A stretch of 64,000 bases of DNA from Lactobacillus sp. ESL0246 (GCF_003692965.1 NZ_REHC01000007.1:1-64000), one strand, 5' to 3'. Positions 54,383 to 64,000 are shown, counted from the first letter of the stretch. Notes: generated from the letters alone by a model not told the origin. Numbers and translations: made by a program.

Positions 54383-57300
54383 TTTTTCCCTTGTCTCCTA
54401 TGCTTAACTTTTTTTGAATTTTAGTGATTAGTTCTTGTCTTGTTAAATTATCAATTTGGTGATATTTATTTTCTTTGAGCATGGCATCAAAGAAGAAGAT
54501 ATCACGATAATCTGAATAAGTTAGAGCATTAACAGATTTTCCGTAGCGATATGGGTTAAGTTTAACTTGACCAGATAAAATTTGGCTTGAAGCCTCTTTG
54601 ATTAATTCCTCATCATATTTTAGTAATTGTTCAAGTTCATCTTCAGTAAAAACTGGAGAATCATTTCTTGAAGATAGAGTTCCATCCGCCTTAGTTTTAG
54701 CATTATCATACAATTTAGAAGCTGTACTAGGAATACTAAGTTCTGGGTCTGCTACAAATAAAGACATTTGATCGAGGTTAATCAAACCACTATATTTCAA
54801 CTTCTTTTTACCATAAAAGCTAGCTTGTTTTGGCTGCAAATCAGATTTAAAACTATTTTTACCATTTAATCTATCAAGCTGGCGAGTAAACGTTTCATAA
54901 AATGCACCTAAAAGCGCCAAGGGTTGTTTACCAGCAAAAAACTGCTGATTGTGCGCTAGGACATCCAAATAAGAGATCATTTGTAATGAAATTCCCTCAT
55001 AAAAGTACCCCATATTAAAACTTTTCGAAGAAGATTTATAATCAATTATTTGAGCTAATATTTCATTTTTTTCTGGAATTGTTGCAAGATCCACTCGGTC
55101 AATTTTTCCACGAAGATTGACATAATGCTGACCATTTAAATTAGGAATTTTCAAGTTAAGACCCGCGACAGGCTCGCCTGATCCAAAACTAAGTTCCGAA
55201 TATTTTGCCCTTAATGGGGTCTTTTGGACTGCACGATGCCAGTAGTTGACCACTTTTGTGGTAGTTTGATCAAGACAATCAAATAAGAATTGATTAAAAG
55301 GATCATTGAATAATTGCTGATATTTGGCCTCATCCTTCATTTTATTATGTACCAATTCAAGTAATTGACTAAGAGCGTCATCATCAACTTCAGCTAAATC
55401 AAGTGAATGCTTATTTAGTTCCTTAACTAGTCGATCAAGTGTTTCATGACAATAGTTACCAGCTTGAATGACGTCTAATTCATTTTCAAATCGTTTATGC
55501 AAACGCAAGCCATACCGTAAGAAAAACTCATAAGAGTTTTCAAAATAAGTTTCTAACTGTGAAACTGATGAGCTAAGATTTTCACCATATAACTTTTGAG
55601 CAAGTTCGGGTTCCAAATTGACAGGTTTATTAATAAATTGACATGATTCAAGAACCAATTTTGTTTGATTAGGTAATCTCTTCTGAGTTAGCTTTAATAA
55701 ATAATCGACGTCAAATTCAGATTGAGTTTGTTTAAGATAAGTTAAATAACCTAGGCTCGCCTTAGGATTGGTTATAAAGGATAATATCTCTTGCTGGCTT
55801 GCTGGTAAATTATGTTGTGAAAATTCAGAAATACCGGCATGTTTGAATCGCTGATAATAAATTGATGGCTCAATGGATTCGTTCTCGGTATTTGTTACAG
55901 GATATGATAAATAAACTCGATCCTGTGCTAAAGACAAACAGATACCGAATTGATAATTTTGGTCTAAATTACTTAACTTTTGTTGATCTTCTAGATAAGA
56001 ATCTTCACCAAAAGTTTGACTCATATTTTCTAAGTTTTCACTGCTTAAAAATCCAGGGGTTTTATTAATCTTGGGCAAATTATTATTGGTAGCACCTAAA
56101 ATAAAGACCTGCTTATAACCGCTAACTTGGACAATTCCAGTTTCTGAAAGGTTAACAGCATCCATTGTTGATGGAATTTGCGCAAAATTTGCCTCTTTAA
56201 ACCCATTTACCAAGACATTAAAAAAGCTAGTTACAGAAAATTCATCTGGATTAATCAGTAAATAATCTTGGAGCAAAGTATTCAATAAGTCCCAAACTTG
56301 TTCCGATTGCCTTGCTTGCTGTAAATCACCACTTTCTTGAGCGGTTGCTCGCCAATTTTCTAAAACTTTTGTAACACCATTTTTTGTTAAAAAATCAAAA
56401 AAAACGGTAATCGCCTTACGGGTGTCTTTTTCCTTTTGCAATCTAGCTAATAGCTTAGAGATTTCTTTAATAAAGAAATCCTTTAATTTATTTATCTTTG
56501 CTACTTCATCTGGAACTTGATCTAATCGAATAACACTAGCAGCAACATAATCAGTAAAATTACGCTTCCATAAATTGTGGTTGATTCCATGAGCAAGAAC
56601 GAAATTTTCAAGTTCGTCTACATCGTGCAGATAATTAGCGTCTTCTTGATACCACTCGGGAACTATTAGTCTTGTTTTCATGATTGCCAACATGTTAGTT
56701 GTTGATAGTGGACGATTAAAAAGTTGAGCTATATTTTCAATTAAAACGACTAGCGGGTGAAATTTCATTTCTTGTTGCAAGTCATCAAAAAAGGGGATAT
56801 TATTTTGGCGCAAGATTGGAATTAAGTAAGTTTCATATTCGTGTAAATTTGGTGCTAAAACCAAAAAATCTCGGTAACGGTATTTATTTAAAGCTACTTG
56901 CTGATAAATGGTGCGCGCCACAAAATATGCTTCGGCATAGCGATTATCGGCTTTAATCAATTGGAGAGATTTAAGATCCCCAATGTTATCTACTACTCCT
57001 GTCCAAAATTCGTTTAGCATTTCACGACTGGTAGGATTAATTGCAACAGGCGTTTGTTCAATAGTATATTTAAGACCTTGCTGTTTTAAATACCCAACTA
57101 ATTGATTGATTGTTTTTTGTATAACATAATCATATTCTCCGGGGACACAATTGGGGATAATAGTACCATTTTTTGTTTTAAAGGCAAGCGTTACACTGTG
57201 AGCCTTTTGCATTAATAATTTAATTGTAATACATTCTTGTAATGAAAAATGTGAAAAATCACTAAAATAAAAGTCAGTCTTTGATAAGTCTGAGTTGCTT

Positions 57301-57869
57301 GCCAAATATTCATTTAACTGAAGTTGAATTTCATTAGCAGTTGAAAACTTCTCGCTAATTCCCTCAATAAAAGCATGATAGATAATCTTTAAATCAGAAA
57401 TTTTTTCCTTTGTTTCAAGATTTAATTGATTCTCATCAATGTCATCTAAGTCAAGGTTTCCAGAACGGACTTGCAAAATAGTATCATATAACTGCTTAAT
57501 TAATCCGGGATTAATATTGGCTTTTTGGAAAAGATGCAAATGATCACGATTTTGCTCGATTATTTTAGCTAATAGCATGGCTGCGGCAGCATCATCAAGT
57601 TGAACGGGTAGTCCCTTTTCTTCATTTTTTAAGAAGAACCAAGCTAAACGAGAAAATGATAAAACACGCAACTTTTCAACCGATTGTTCTACTTGATTTT
57701 GTGAAACTGCCAGTTTATTTATTGCCCGAACTTCTGTGGTAAACTTAATATGGTTAGGGACAATGATAAAAGTTTCATGCTCTGGAAAGTGCTGGTAGTT
57801 CTCTACTGCCTGTTGCAAGATTTCTTCTTGTAAAAAATCTGTTTGCCTACCGACTAAAATTTTGATCAT
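54375..57869 (-). CDS. addB: ATP-dependent nuclease subunit B (AddB/RexB type)
   Basis: Second subunit of the AddAB complex, 1,164 residues. The inactivated helicase-like N-terminus (LVGRQTDFLQEEIL) lacks a Walker A lysine, as in RexB proteins. A C-terminal nuclease domain has IIDYKSSSKSF. The region that in B. subtilis AddB supplies the last three cysteines of a [4Fe-4S] cluster reads NPYRYGKSVNALTYSDYRDIFFF here and has no cysteine. The gene is first in the addB-addA-dinG unit and divergent from the mevalonate operon. Confidence 0.93.
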   Translation of the reverse strand: MIKILVGRQTDFLQEEILQQAVENYQHFPEHETFIIVPNHIKFTTEVRAINKLAVSQNQVEQSVEKLRVLSFSRLAWFFLKNEEKGLPVQLDDAAAAMLLAKIIEQNRDHLHLFQKANINPGLIKQLYDTILQVRSGNLDLDDIDENQLNLETKEKISDLKIIYHAFIEGISEKFSTANEIQLQLNEYLASNSDLSKTDFYFSDFSHFSLQECITIKLLMQKAHSVTLAFKTKNGTIIPNCVPGEYDYVIQKTINQLVGYLKQQGLKYTIEQTPVAINPTSREMLNEFWTGVVDNIGDLKSLQLIKADNRYAEAYFVARTIYQQVALNKYRYRDFLVLAPNLHEYETYLIPILRQNNIPFFDDLQQEMKFHPLVVLIENIAQLFNRPLSTTNMLAIMKTRLIVPEWYQEDANYLHDVDELENFVLAHGINHNLWKRNFTDYVAASVIRLDQVPDEVAKINKLKDFFIKEISKLLARLQKEKDTRKAITVFFDFLTKNGVTKVLENWRATAQESGDLQQARQSEQVWDLLNTLLQDYLLINPDEFSVTSFFNVLVNGFKEANFAQIPSTMDAVNLSETGIVQVSGYKQVFILGATNNNLPKINKTPGFLSSENLENMSQTFGEDSYLEDQQKLSNLDQNYQFGICLSLAQDRVYLSYPVTNTENESIEPSIYYQRFKHAGISEFSQHNLPASQQEILSFITNPKASLGYLTYLKQTQSEFDVDYLLKLTQKRLPNQTKLVLESCQFINKPVNLEPELAQKLYGENLSSSVSQLETYFENSYEFFLRYGLRLHKRFENELDVIQAGNYCHETLDRLVKELNKHSLDLAEVDDDALSQLLELVHNKMKDEAKYQQLFNDPFNQFLFDCLDQTTTKVVNYWHRAVQKTPLRAKYSELSFGSGEPVAGLNLKIPNLNGQHYVNLRGKIDRVDLATIPEKNEILAQIIDYKSSSKSFNMGYFYEGISLQMISYLDVLAHNQQFFAGKQPLALLGAFYETFTRQLDRLNGKNSFKSDLQPKQASFYGKKKLKYSGLINLDQMSLFVADPELSIPSTASKLYDNAKTKADGTLSSRNDSPVFTEDELEQLLKYDEELIKEASSQILSGQVKLNPYRYGKSVNALTYSDYRDIFFFDAMLKENKYHQIDNLTRQELITKIQKKLSIGDKGKND

Positions 57870-57946
57870 TTGTTCTCTTCTCCTTTGCTATTATTTTAGC
57901 ATAGGAGTATAAATTTTTTCACAAACATTAAAGGAACTTAAATAAA

Positions 57947-58855
57947 ATGAAATGTAGTTATCTCGCACATGGAAAAGTAATTCTAATTGGTGAGCATTCG
58001 GTAGTTTATGGCTATAATGCGTTATCAATACCGATTATGGCTCTGCATATCAAAGTCACAGTTGAGCCTAGCTCGGAACTGTTGATGAATACTACACACT
58101 ATCAGGGTCCTTTTTTTATGGCTCCTTCTTCATATAATGGTCTTAAATATGTACTTAAAACAATGCAAGCAAAAGCTGCAAGCACTGAACAAATTAAAAT
58201 TACTTATACAGGAGAAATCCCACCAGAACGTGGGTTAGGTTCAAGTGCAACTGTGGCTTTAGCAACAACCAAGGTGTTAGATGAATATTTTAATTTGAAC
58301 CTTTCTGATGCTGATATTATGGCAATAACTAATCATGCAGAAATGATTAATCATGGTAAAGCATCTGGTCTAGATGCTGCAACTGTAAAGTCTAGTTATC
58401 CGATTTTCTTTAATTCTCAAGAAGGACCACAAGAAATAAAGTCTAGGTTACATGCATCACTGCTAATCATGGATACAGGTGAATTGGGTAATACAAAACA
58501 AGCAGTTAATCAGGTACATGAGTTAATACAGCGTTCTAGACAAGCAAAAAATAATTTGAAAAGGTTGGGAAAGCTTGCTGATGAAACAAAAGATGTTTGG
58601 CTTAATCATGATAAAATAACATTAGGTCAAATTTTTAATCAAGCACAGTTGTTACTGCATTCTTTTAATTTATCTACAGCCAAAATAGACCAACTACAAG
58701 ATCTTGCTTTGTCTAATAACGCTCTTGGTTGCAAACTCTCTGGTAGTGGATTAGGAGGAATTGTAATTGTCCTGTGTTCTGATCATCAGACAGCTGAAAA
58801 AATTGCTCAAAAGGCAAATAAATTAGTTGAAAATAGTTGGATTGAGGAGATTTAA
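57947..58855 (+). CDS. mvk: Mevalonate kinase
   Basis: Phosphorylates mevalonate, the first kinase step of the lower mevalonate pathway. It is a 302-residue GHMP kinase with SYLAHGKVILIGEHSVVYGYNALSIPI at the start, the ATP loop PPERGLGSSATVALATTK, the catalytic region GKASGLDAATVKS and the C-terminal LSGSGLGGIVIVL. AAAGGA precedes the ATG. Its stop overlaps the mvaD start by one base, so the four genes to fni form an operon. Confidence 0.95.
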   Translation: MKCSYLAHGKVILIGEHSVVYGYNALSIPIMALHIKVTVEPSSELLMNTTHYQGPFFMAPSSYNGLKYVLKTMQAKAASTEQIKITYTGEIPPERGLGSSATVALATTKVLDEYFNLNLSDADIMAITNHAEMINHGKASGLDAATVKSSYPIFFNSQEGPQEIKSRLHASLLIMDTGELGNTKQAVNQVHELIQRSRQAKNNLKRLGKLADETKDVWLNHDKITLGQIFNQAQLLLHSFNLSTAKIDQLQDLALSNNALGCKLSGSGLGGIVIVLCSDHQTAEKIAQKANKLVENSWIEEI

Positions 58856-59814
58856 TGAATAAAACTGTTCGAGCACATACAAACATTGCACTTATAAAGT
58901 ATTGGGGAAAAGCTGATGAGCATAAGCGTCTACCACTAATGTCTAGTTTATCAATGACTTTGAATCAGTTTTATACGGATACACGAATTTGTGCAAGCAC
59001 TAGCAATTGTTTTCAACTTAACGGTATTATGCAAACAGGTCAAAGCTACCGACGAGTGTTTTCTTATTTGAAATTTTTGCAAAACAAGTTTAATGTTACC
59101 GGTAATTTGTTAGTAGAATCTTATAATCATGTCCCAACGGCAGCAGGATTAGCGTCTTCTAGTTCTGCTTTTGCGGCTTTAGCTGGTGCATTTGCTGCCT
59201 ACTATGATTTTCAACTTGATCGACAAGAATTATCGCGTTTAGCAAGATATGGATCAGGTTCTGCTAGCAGATCTGTTTATGGCGGGTTTGCAATCTGGCA
59301 AAAAGGGACTGATGATAATTCTTCATATGCATATCCTTTAGATGAAGTACCACAGATAGATTTGCAACTACTAGTAGTAGAATTAGATCCTCATCCCAAA
59401 AAAATAACTTCAACTGCTGGAATGAAACATGCTCAGTCTTCCCCATTCTTTCAACCATGGCTAAAGCGTAATGATCAGGAATTAGCCGCTATGATAAATG
59501 CAATTAAAGAGGAAGATTTCTCCACTTTGGGTCAAATAGCAGAGTTAAATGCTAGTGAAATGCATGCCATTAATTTTACTGCACAACCAGGTTTTTCCTA
59601 TTTAGAGCCAGAAACAATTAAGGCAATAGATGTTGTCCATGATTTACGAAGTAAAGGAATTGAATGTTATTACACAATTGATGCAGGACCTAACATAAAA
59701 ATTTTGAGTCAGTTAAAAAATGTAAAAGATATTATTAATCGGTTTGTATCGGAATTTGACAATGTTAAGATAATAAATGCAGGTTTTGGTCCGGGCCTTT
59801 CATATTTGGACTAA
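58855..59814 (+). CDS. mvaD: Diphosphomevalonate decarboxylase
   Basis: ATP-dependent decarboxylation of mevalonate diphosphate to isopentenyl diphosphate. The 319-residue GHMP-fold protein shows AHTNIALIKYWGKADEHKRLPLMSSLSMTL at the start, the ATP loop VPTAAGLASSSSAFAALAGA, GSGSASRSVYGGFAIW, and the C-terminal YYTIDAGPNIKIL with the catalytic aspartate. A GGAG-containing sequence at the end of mvk is its ribosome binding site. Confidence 0.95.
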   Translation: MNKTVRAHTNIALIKYWGKADEHKRLPLMSSLSMTLNQFYTDTRICASTSNCFQLNGIMQTGQSYRRVFSYLKFLQNKFNVTGNLLVESYNHVPTAAGLASSSSAFAALAGAFAAYYDFQLDRQELSRLARYGSGSASRSVYGGFAIWQKGTDDNSSYAYPLDEVPQIDLQLLVVELDPHPKKITSTAGMKHAQSSPFFQPWLKRNDQELAAMINAIKEEDFSTLGQIAELNASEMHAINFTAQPGFSYLEPETIKAIDVVHDLRSKGIECYYTIDAGPNIKILSQLKNVKDIINRFVSEFDNVKIINAGFGPGLSYLD

Positions 59815-59858
59815 TTTCTAATTTTAGATGAGTTAATTAGTTAGGAGATTAAATTCCC

Positions 59859-60938
59859 TTGATAACAGAGCAAGCTCCCGGAAAGTTATATATTGCTGGT
59901 GAATATGCAGTTTTAGAACAGGATTGTCCCGCAATTTTAGTAGCTATAAATCAATTTATCCGTGTTTCAATTATGGAATCAAATTCAACAACCGGTTTAA
60001 TTCATTCGAAACAGTATTCTCAAAGTTCAATTCACTGGGTTAGACATGGTGCACGAATGGTTATTGATAACCGTGATAATCCATTTGAATATATTTTATC
60101 CGCAATTTCTTATACTGAGCGATTTTGTATCGAGCAGGGTATAAAAATGAAGGTATATGATTTACACATTAATTCAGATCTTGATTCTGCTGATGGTAAA
60201 AAATATGGACTTGGGTCAAGTGCAGCAGTTACTGTTGCAACAGTGAAAGCAATTTTGCGTTTTTATGATGTCCCTTTTAGTAATGAACTAGTATATAAAC
60301 TTTCGGCAATTTCGCATTATTCTGTCCAAGGCAATGGTTCTGCTGGAGATATTGCCGCTAGCGTCTATGGGGGATGGATTGCTTATCAAACTTTTAATAA
60401 GAATTGGTTAAAAAAAGAACTAATTCATAAATCATTAACGACAATTTTAAATGAAGCATGGCCGGGATTGAAGATCCAGTTGTTGACTCCTCCTCAAGGC
60501 ATGCAATTATTAATTGGTTGGAGCCATAAGCCGGCATCAACTTCTCTACTTGTTGACGAAACCAATGCCAATAAAGCAGCTTTAAATGGAGAATACAAGT
60601 GCTTTTTAAAATCTTCACGAAAATGTGTCTTAGAAATGATTGCAGGATTTGAACAGAACGACATTCAGTTAATTCAACATAAAATTAGGGAAAATCGCAA
60701 ATTATTACAACATTTTGCAAAAATCAACCAAATTGCTATTGAAATTCCGCGCTTATCTAAGTTAATCAATATTGCTGAATCATTCGGTGGAGCTGCTAAA
60801 ACATCTGGAGCCGGAAACGGAGATTGTGGGATTGTGATCACTGATTCTAAGACAGATTTTACGGGATTAAAAACAAAATGGCAGCAAAATGGTATTATGC
60901 CATTAGATTTTCGCGTTCATCAAGTTAATTTTATTTAA
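59859..60938 (+). CDS. mvaK2: Phosphomevalonate kinase
   Basis: Makes mevalonate diphosphate. The 359-residue GHMP kinase starts with ITEQAPGKLYIAGEYAVLEQDCPAILVAIN and has the ATP loop KYGLGSSAAVTVATVKAIL, NGSAGDIAASVYGGWIAYQ and the C-terminal KTSGAGNGDCGIVI. The start codon is TTG, 11 bases after AGGAG; no better start exists nearby. The gene stands third in the operon, the usual lactobacillal order. Confidence 0.93.
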   Translation: MITEQAPGKLYIAGEYAVLEQDCPAILVAINQFIRVSIMESNSTTGLIHSKQYSQSSIHWVRHGARMVIDNRDNPFEYILSAISYTERFCIEQGIKMKVYDLHINSDLDSADGKKYGLGSSAAVTVATVKAILRFYDVPFSNELVYKLSAISHYSVQGNGSAGDIAASVYGGWIAYQTFNKNWLKKELIHKSLTTILNEAWPGLKIQLLTPPQGMQLLIGWSHKPASTSLLVDETNANKAALNGEYKCFLKSSRKCVLEMIAGFEQNDIQLIQHKIRENRKLLQHFAKINQIAIEIPRLSKLINIAESFGGAAKTSGAGNGDCGIVITDSKTDFTGLKTKWQQNGIMPLDFRVHQVNFI

Positions 60939-60967
60939 ATGAAAATCCAATAATAATGAGGTAAGAT

Positions 60968-61981
60968 ATGTCAATCAGATCTAAGCGTAAAGATGAACAT
61001 ATTAAATTAGCAGAAAAATTCTACTCTCAGAAAAAAATAAACAGTTTTGATGAGATGCACATAATACGGCCAGCTCTCCCAGAAGCTAGTGTTTCTAAAA
61101 CAATTCTTAGAACTAAAATGTTTGGTAAAGATTTAGCAGCACCATTTTTTATTAATGCTATGACTGGAGGTTCACAAAAGGCTTACGCCATTAACCAATC
61201 CTTAGGTAAAATTGCTTCGAAAACTCAAATTGCCCTTGCATTAGGTTCTGCAAGTATTCTTATCAAAGAGCATGATCAACTTGATAGCTTTATTGTTGCT
61301 CGTGAAGAAAATCCCGAAGGCGTTATAATTGCTAATGTTAACGCAGCAACTTCTGCAAACGATGCTCAAAAAATTGTTTCAGAATTAAAAGCTGATGCCT
61401 TACAAATACATCTGAATGCTGTTCAAGAAATTGCAATGCCTGAAGGTGAACGAAAGTTTTATTGGTTGGATAATTTAAGAAAGTTGCGCCAGCAAATTAC
61501 GGTTCCGTTGGTAATAAAAGAAGTTGGCTTTGGGCTAGATCGTGCTACCATTCATTTATTGAAAAATGAAGGTTTTTCCTTGTTTGACATAGCTGGTAGC
61601 GGAGGTACTAACTTTGCTCAAATTGAAAACGCGCGCAATCAAAGTGACCTTTCCTATTTAGAAACTGTTGGATTACCAACGGTCATTTCAGCTATAATGG
61701 CTAAAAAAGAAAAAGTTGACTTTATCGTTTCAGGTGGCGTACGCAATCCTCTTGATGTTTTAAAAGCTTTGTGTTTAGGCGGAAAATACGTTGGAATTGC
61801 CAATACATTTTTGCAGGTTTTAATTAAAAATGATGCAGATACTTTGTTACAGATGATTTTGAATTGGCAAAAAGAATTAGCGGGATTGCTAGCTATATAC
61901 GGGCAAACTGATTTACAGACTGTTTCTTCAATTCCTAAATATTATGATTTGCAATTACAAAATTGGTTGCAACAATTATAA
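60968..61981 (+). CDS. fni: Type 2 isopentenyl-diphosphate delta-isomerase
   Basis: FMN- and NADPH-dependent interconversion of isopentenyl and dimethylallyl diphosphate. The 337-residue TIM-barrel protein shows RKDEHIKLAEKFY, FFINAMTGGS, IANVNAA, ALQIHLNAVQEIAMPEGER, VIKEVGFG, DIAGSGGTNFAQIEN and FIVSGGVRNPLDVLKAL, typical of the FMN-binding family. A strong terminator follows and ends the operon. Confidence 0.95.
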   Translation: MSIRSKRKDEHIKLAEKFYSQKKINSFDEMHIIRPALPEASVSKTILRTKMFGKDLAAPFFINAMTGGSQKAYAINQSLGKIASKTQIALALGSASILIKEHDQLDSFIVAREENPEGVIIANVNAATSANDAQKIVSELKADALQIHLNAVQEIAMPEGERKFYWLDNLRKLRQQITVPLVIKEVGFGLDRATIHLLKNEGFSLFDIAGSGGTNFAQIENARNQSDLSYLETVGLPTVISAIMAKKEKVDFIVSGGVRNPLDVLKALCLGGKYVGIANTFLQVLIKNDADTLLQMILNWQKELAGLLAIYGQTDLQTVSSIPKYYDLQLQNWLQQL

Positions 61982-61985
61982 TAAT

Positions 61986-62035
61986 AAAAAACTTGTAAGT
62001 TAATCCTCTACTGGATTGAGTTACAAGTTTTTTAT
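61986..62035. terminator. Terminator after fni
   Basis: A perfect 13-bp outer stem (AAAAAACTTGTAA and complement) with a smaller inner stem AATCC/GGATT, lying between convergent genes with a T tract on each side. Confidence 0.85.
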
Positions 62036-62038
62036 TAC

Positions 62039-62827
62039 TTAATCATTTAATAAATTCCAAATTTCTTTTTGTACAGCACTATCATTGCTTGATCCAATAA
62101 TGCGACCGGCAGCTTTCTTGGCAATCGGTAAGGCTGTTGCAGTGGCAAAACTACGACCGACATATTTCAGCATTCCTACATCGTTACCACTATCGCCAAA
62201 AGCCACCATTTCACGAGGATTTATGTTAAATTTGGTACTAAGATACTTTAGACCCTGTGCTTTATTCATTCCCTTGGTCGACATGTCAATTGAGGTTGAA
62301 GACCCAGAGACAAAATCAAGTTGTGGGTAATTCTGCACTAATTGCTCAAGTAATTGAGGCATTTTATTTTGGGGGACATCAAATGTTGCTTTAAAAATTT
62401 GGTCGTCTAAATTTTCAAAACTATTAACCAGAGTTAATTTTTCATAATATTTTCTTAGTTCATTGCTATATGCTTTCCCCTCCTGAGTTAAAACATAAGC
62501 ACTGGCCAGTCCAGAAACTGTAACTCGCTCGTTATACTTGTTAATTATTTCCAAAACAGTTTGCCAATCGGAATCTGACAAACTGTTAACATGTAATACT
62601 TGCCGTCCTTTTGCTACTAGTGCACCATTTTCTGCAACGAAATAAAGTTGATCAGCTATGTTAGGAAAGCGTGAATATAAATTTTCAAACTGATTTCCAC
62701 TTGCAATTACAAATTTAATGTTGCGTTGTTGCATAATTGCAAATTCACGCAAAAATAATTCTTCATCATAGGTTTTGGCATCAGTTAACCAAGTACCATC
62801 CATGTCAGTTGCAACTAATTTAATCAT
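62039..62827 (-). CDS. Cof-type HAD phosphatase
   Basis: A 262-residue HAD-superfamily IIB phosphatase. Motif I is LVATDMDGTWL, motif II is FVIASGNQFENL, the conserved lysine is in STKGMNKAQGLKYL, and motif IV is VAFGDSGNDVGMLKYVGRSFATATA. Such enzymes act on sugar phosphates, flavin mononucleotide or similar, and the substrate cannot be predicted. It is 16 bases downstream of the rRNA methyltransferase gene. Confidence 0.9.
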   Translation of the reverse strand: MIKLVATDMDGTWLTDAKTYDEELFLREFAIMQQRNIKFVIASGNQFENLYSRFPNIADQLYFVAENGALVAKGRQVLHVNSLSDSDWQTVLEIINKYNERVTVSGLASAYVLTQEGKAYSNELRKYYEKLTLVNSFENLDDQIFKATFDVPQNKMPQLLEQLVQNYPQLDFVSGSSTSIDMSTKGMNKAQGLKYLSTKFNINPREMVAFGDSGNDVGMLKYVGRSFATATALPIAKKAAGRIIGSSNDSAVQKEIWNLLND

Positions 62828-62843
62828 TAATTTAATTTCCTCC

Positions 62844-64000
62844 TTATTGTTTAGTGCGAAGTCCCTTAGGATAAAAGTTTTTTAAGACTGCATTACCAGT
62901 TATTTTTCCAAAGCTAAAAATCCCCTCGCGATAACTAACTAAAACAAAGCCCCGTAATTCACTAATAGTAGGCAAAGCTTCGCCATGAAGAAACTTTATA
63001 TAATCATTTTCGGAGAGATTGATTACACAATCTTGATGTATTTGTCCAAGCACCATAGCTAACTGGTGACCAGGTTCAAACCGATTTTTCTTTATTATCC
63101 CCAATTCTACCCCATTATTAAGAATTTTCAGTGATAATTTATCTTCAATAGCGGGGATAAAGACATGTCCGTTGCTAACACGGCTGGTTTTGGACCAATT
63201 AATTAAAGATGTCGGTAGTTTAAACGGTTCCATCACTTTAGATATCCAAAGCTTTTCTTCTTGGGTTAATCTGTTCGTAGCATCTCTATTGGAATGCTTT
63301 TTTTTATGCTTATTAATACTATTTTCGTGAATAGAACTTTGGAGTTTTGCAATGAATTGTCCCTCTCCCAAATTGTCAAAAGGCCAAAAACGGAGTGTAT
63401 TTCTCAAACTAGAGTTGCCGTTTCCCCACTTTGGTTGACCATGATCTACATTGGCTTCTTTAAGATTAATTGGTGATATTTTAAAATTATACTGTTTTAC
63501 TAACCACGAAACAATTTGCTCATCTTCTTCTGGTGCAAAGGTACAGGTAGAATAAATCAATTCTCCACCTGGCGCCAGCATTTTAACCGCTTCTGTTAAA
63601 ATTTCTTTTTGACGATTTTGACAAAGTTGTATGTAATCTTGTGACCAATACGTAATTGCGTCTTTATTTTTACGAAACATCCCCTCACCACTACATGGGG
63701 CATCAACAATAATTTTATCAAAAAAAGCAGGAAATTGCGGAGCTAATTTTTGCGGACTTTCATTTGTGACAAGTGCATTAGTAATCCCCCAACGTTCAAT
63801 ATTTTCTCGTAAAATTTTAGCGCGAGAAGCGGATATTTCATTTGCTACCAGAAGACCTTTTCCTCGAAGTTGTTCCCCTAAAGCCGTGCTTTTTCCACCT
63901 GGAGCTGCACAAAGATCTAATATACGTTGACCAGGCTTAGCATTTGTAATTAATGCTGGAAACATAGCTGCCGGGTCTTGTGAATAAATAATACCACTTA
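62844..64000 (-). CDS. RsmF/NOL1-type rRNA cytosine-C5 methyltransferase, partial at the right edge
   Basis: SAM-dependent m5C methyltransferase for 16S rRNA. Visible are SGIIYSQDPAAMFPAL, SAM motif I LDLCAAPGGKST, motif IV VDAPCSGEGMFRK and motif VI YSTCTFAPEEDEQIV with the catalytic cysteines, then an RsmF-like C-terminal RNA-binding domain to KNFYPKGLRTKQ. The frame continues past the window edge, so the N-terminal 80 or so residues are missing. A start at the internal methionine would cut the domain and is rejected. Confidence 0.9.
   Translation of the reverse strand, partial: SGIIYSQDPAAMFPALITNAKPGQRILDLCAAPGGKSTALGEQLRGKGLLVANEISASRAKILRENIERWGITNALVTNESPQKLAPQFPAFFDKIIVDAPCSGEGMFRKNKDAITYWSQDYIQLCQNRQKEILTEAVKMLAPGGELIYSTCTFAPEEDEQIVSWLVKQYNFKISPINLKEANVDHGQPKWGNGNSSLRNTLRFWPFDNLGEGQFIAKLQSSIHENSINKHKKKHSNRDATNRLTQEEKLWISKVMEPFKLPTSLINWSKTSRVSNGHVFIPAIEDKLSLKILNNGVELGIIKKNRFEPGHQLAMVLGQIHQDCVINLSENDYIKFLHGEALPTISELRGFVLVSYREGIFSFGKITGNAVLKNFYPKGLRTKQ

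Noticed and set aside
1-64000. tRNA genes, CRISPR arrays and prophage modules
   Set aside because: No cloverleaf with a TTCGA-type T arm, no regularly spaced repeats and no structural phage genes were found by reading.

Overview
The window looks like chromosome from an AT-rich, low-GC Gram-positive bacterium of the Lactobacillaceae, most likely Lactobacillus in the strict sense. Evidence: a complete mevalonate operon, RexA/RexB-type AddAB, the lactobacillal order dprA-topA-trmFO-xerC-hslV-hslU, the Firmicute blocks plsY/parE-parC, asnS-dnaD-nth and ponA-recU/ypsA-gpsB-rnpB-rlmL, and AGGAGG-type ribosome binding sites. The species cannot be fixed from sequence alone.

Layout. 1-15.8 kb: housekeeping genes almost all on the + strand (dprA, topA, trmFO, xerC, hslVU, an aldose epimerase, topoisomerase IV, a LysR regulator, Mn-pyrophosphatase), with plsY opposing. 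15.9-17.6 kb: a small XRE regulator, then about 1.27 kb without genes, rich in palindromes, holding a sequence that matches the XerCD recombination site dif. Immediately after it is a XerS-like tyrosine recombinase (17.6-18.6 kb). From here to 57.9 kb most genes are on the - strand. This polarity flip at dif is what a replication terminus should look like. 18.7-22.7 kb: NUDIX hydrolase, DegV, MarR with a palindromic operator candidate, and RqcH.

22.7-30.0 kb is a decayed accessory island bounded by two internally deleted IS1182-type elements in the same orientation. It holds wrecks of a fructokinase, a HAD phosphatase, a GH32-like enzyme, an ISLre2-type transposase, a CPBP protease and ApbE. 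It also holds two unannotated short peptide genes: a 37-residue peptide with a double-glycine leader, and a 51-residue peptide downstream of the CPBP gene.

30.0-37.3 kb: carB, carA, rluD, lspA and fhs. CarA and CarB are full length and open, but both have lost catalytic residues (glutaminase Cys and His; metal ligands in both ATP-grasp halves), so they look like pseudo-enzymes left from a pyr operon. 37.5-57.9 kb: a metallophosphoesterase, the RNase P RNA gene, division and wall genes (gpsB, ponA), recombination and repair genes (recU, nth, dinG, addAB), dnaD and asnS. Nth and AddB both lack their usual [4Fe-4S] cysteines. 57.9-62.0 kb: mevalonate kinase, diphosphomevalonate decarboxylase, phosphomevalonate kinase and type 2 IPP isomerase, which together make isopentenyl and dimethylallyl diphosphate. 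62.0-64 kb: a HAD phosphatase and an rRNA cytosine methyltransferase that runs off the right edge.

No tRNA, 5S/16S/23S rRNA or CRISPR array was seen.
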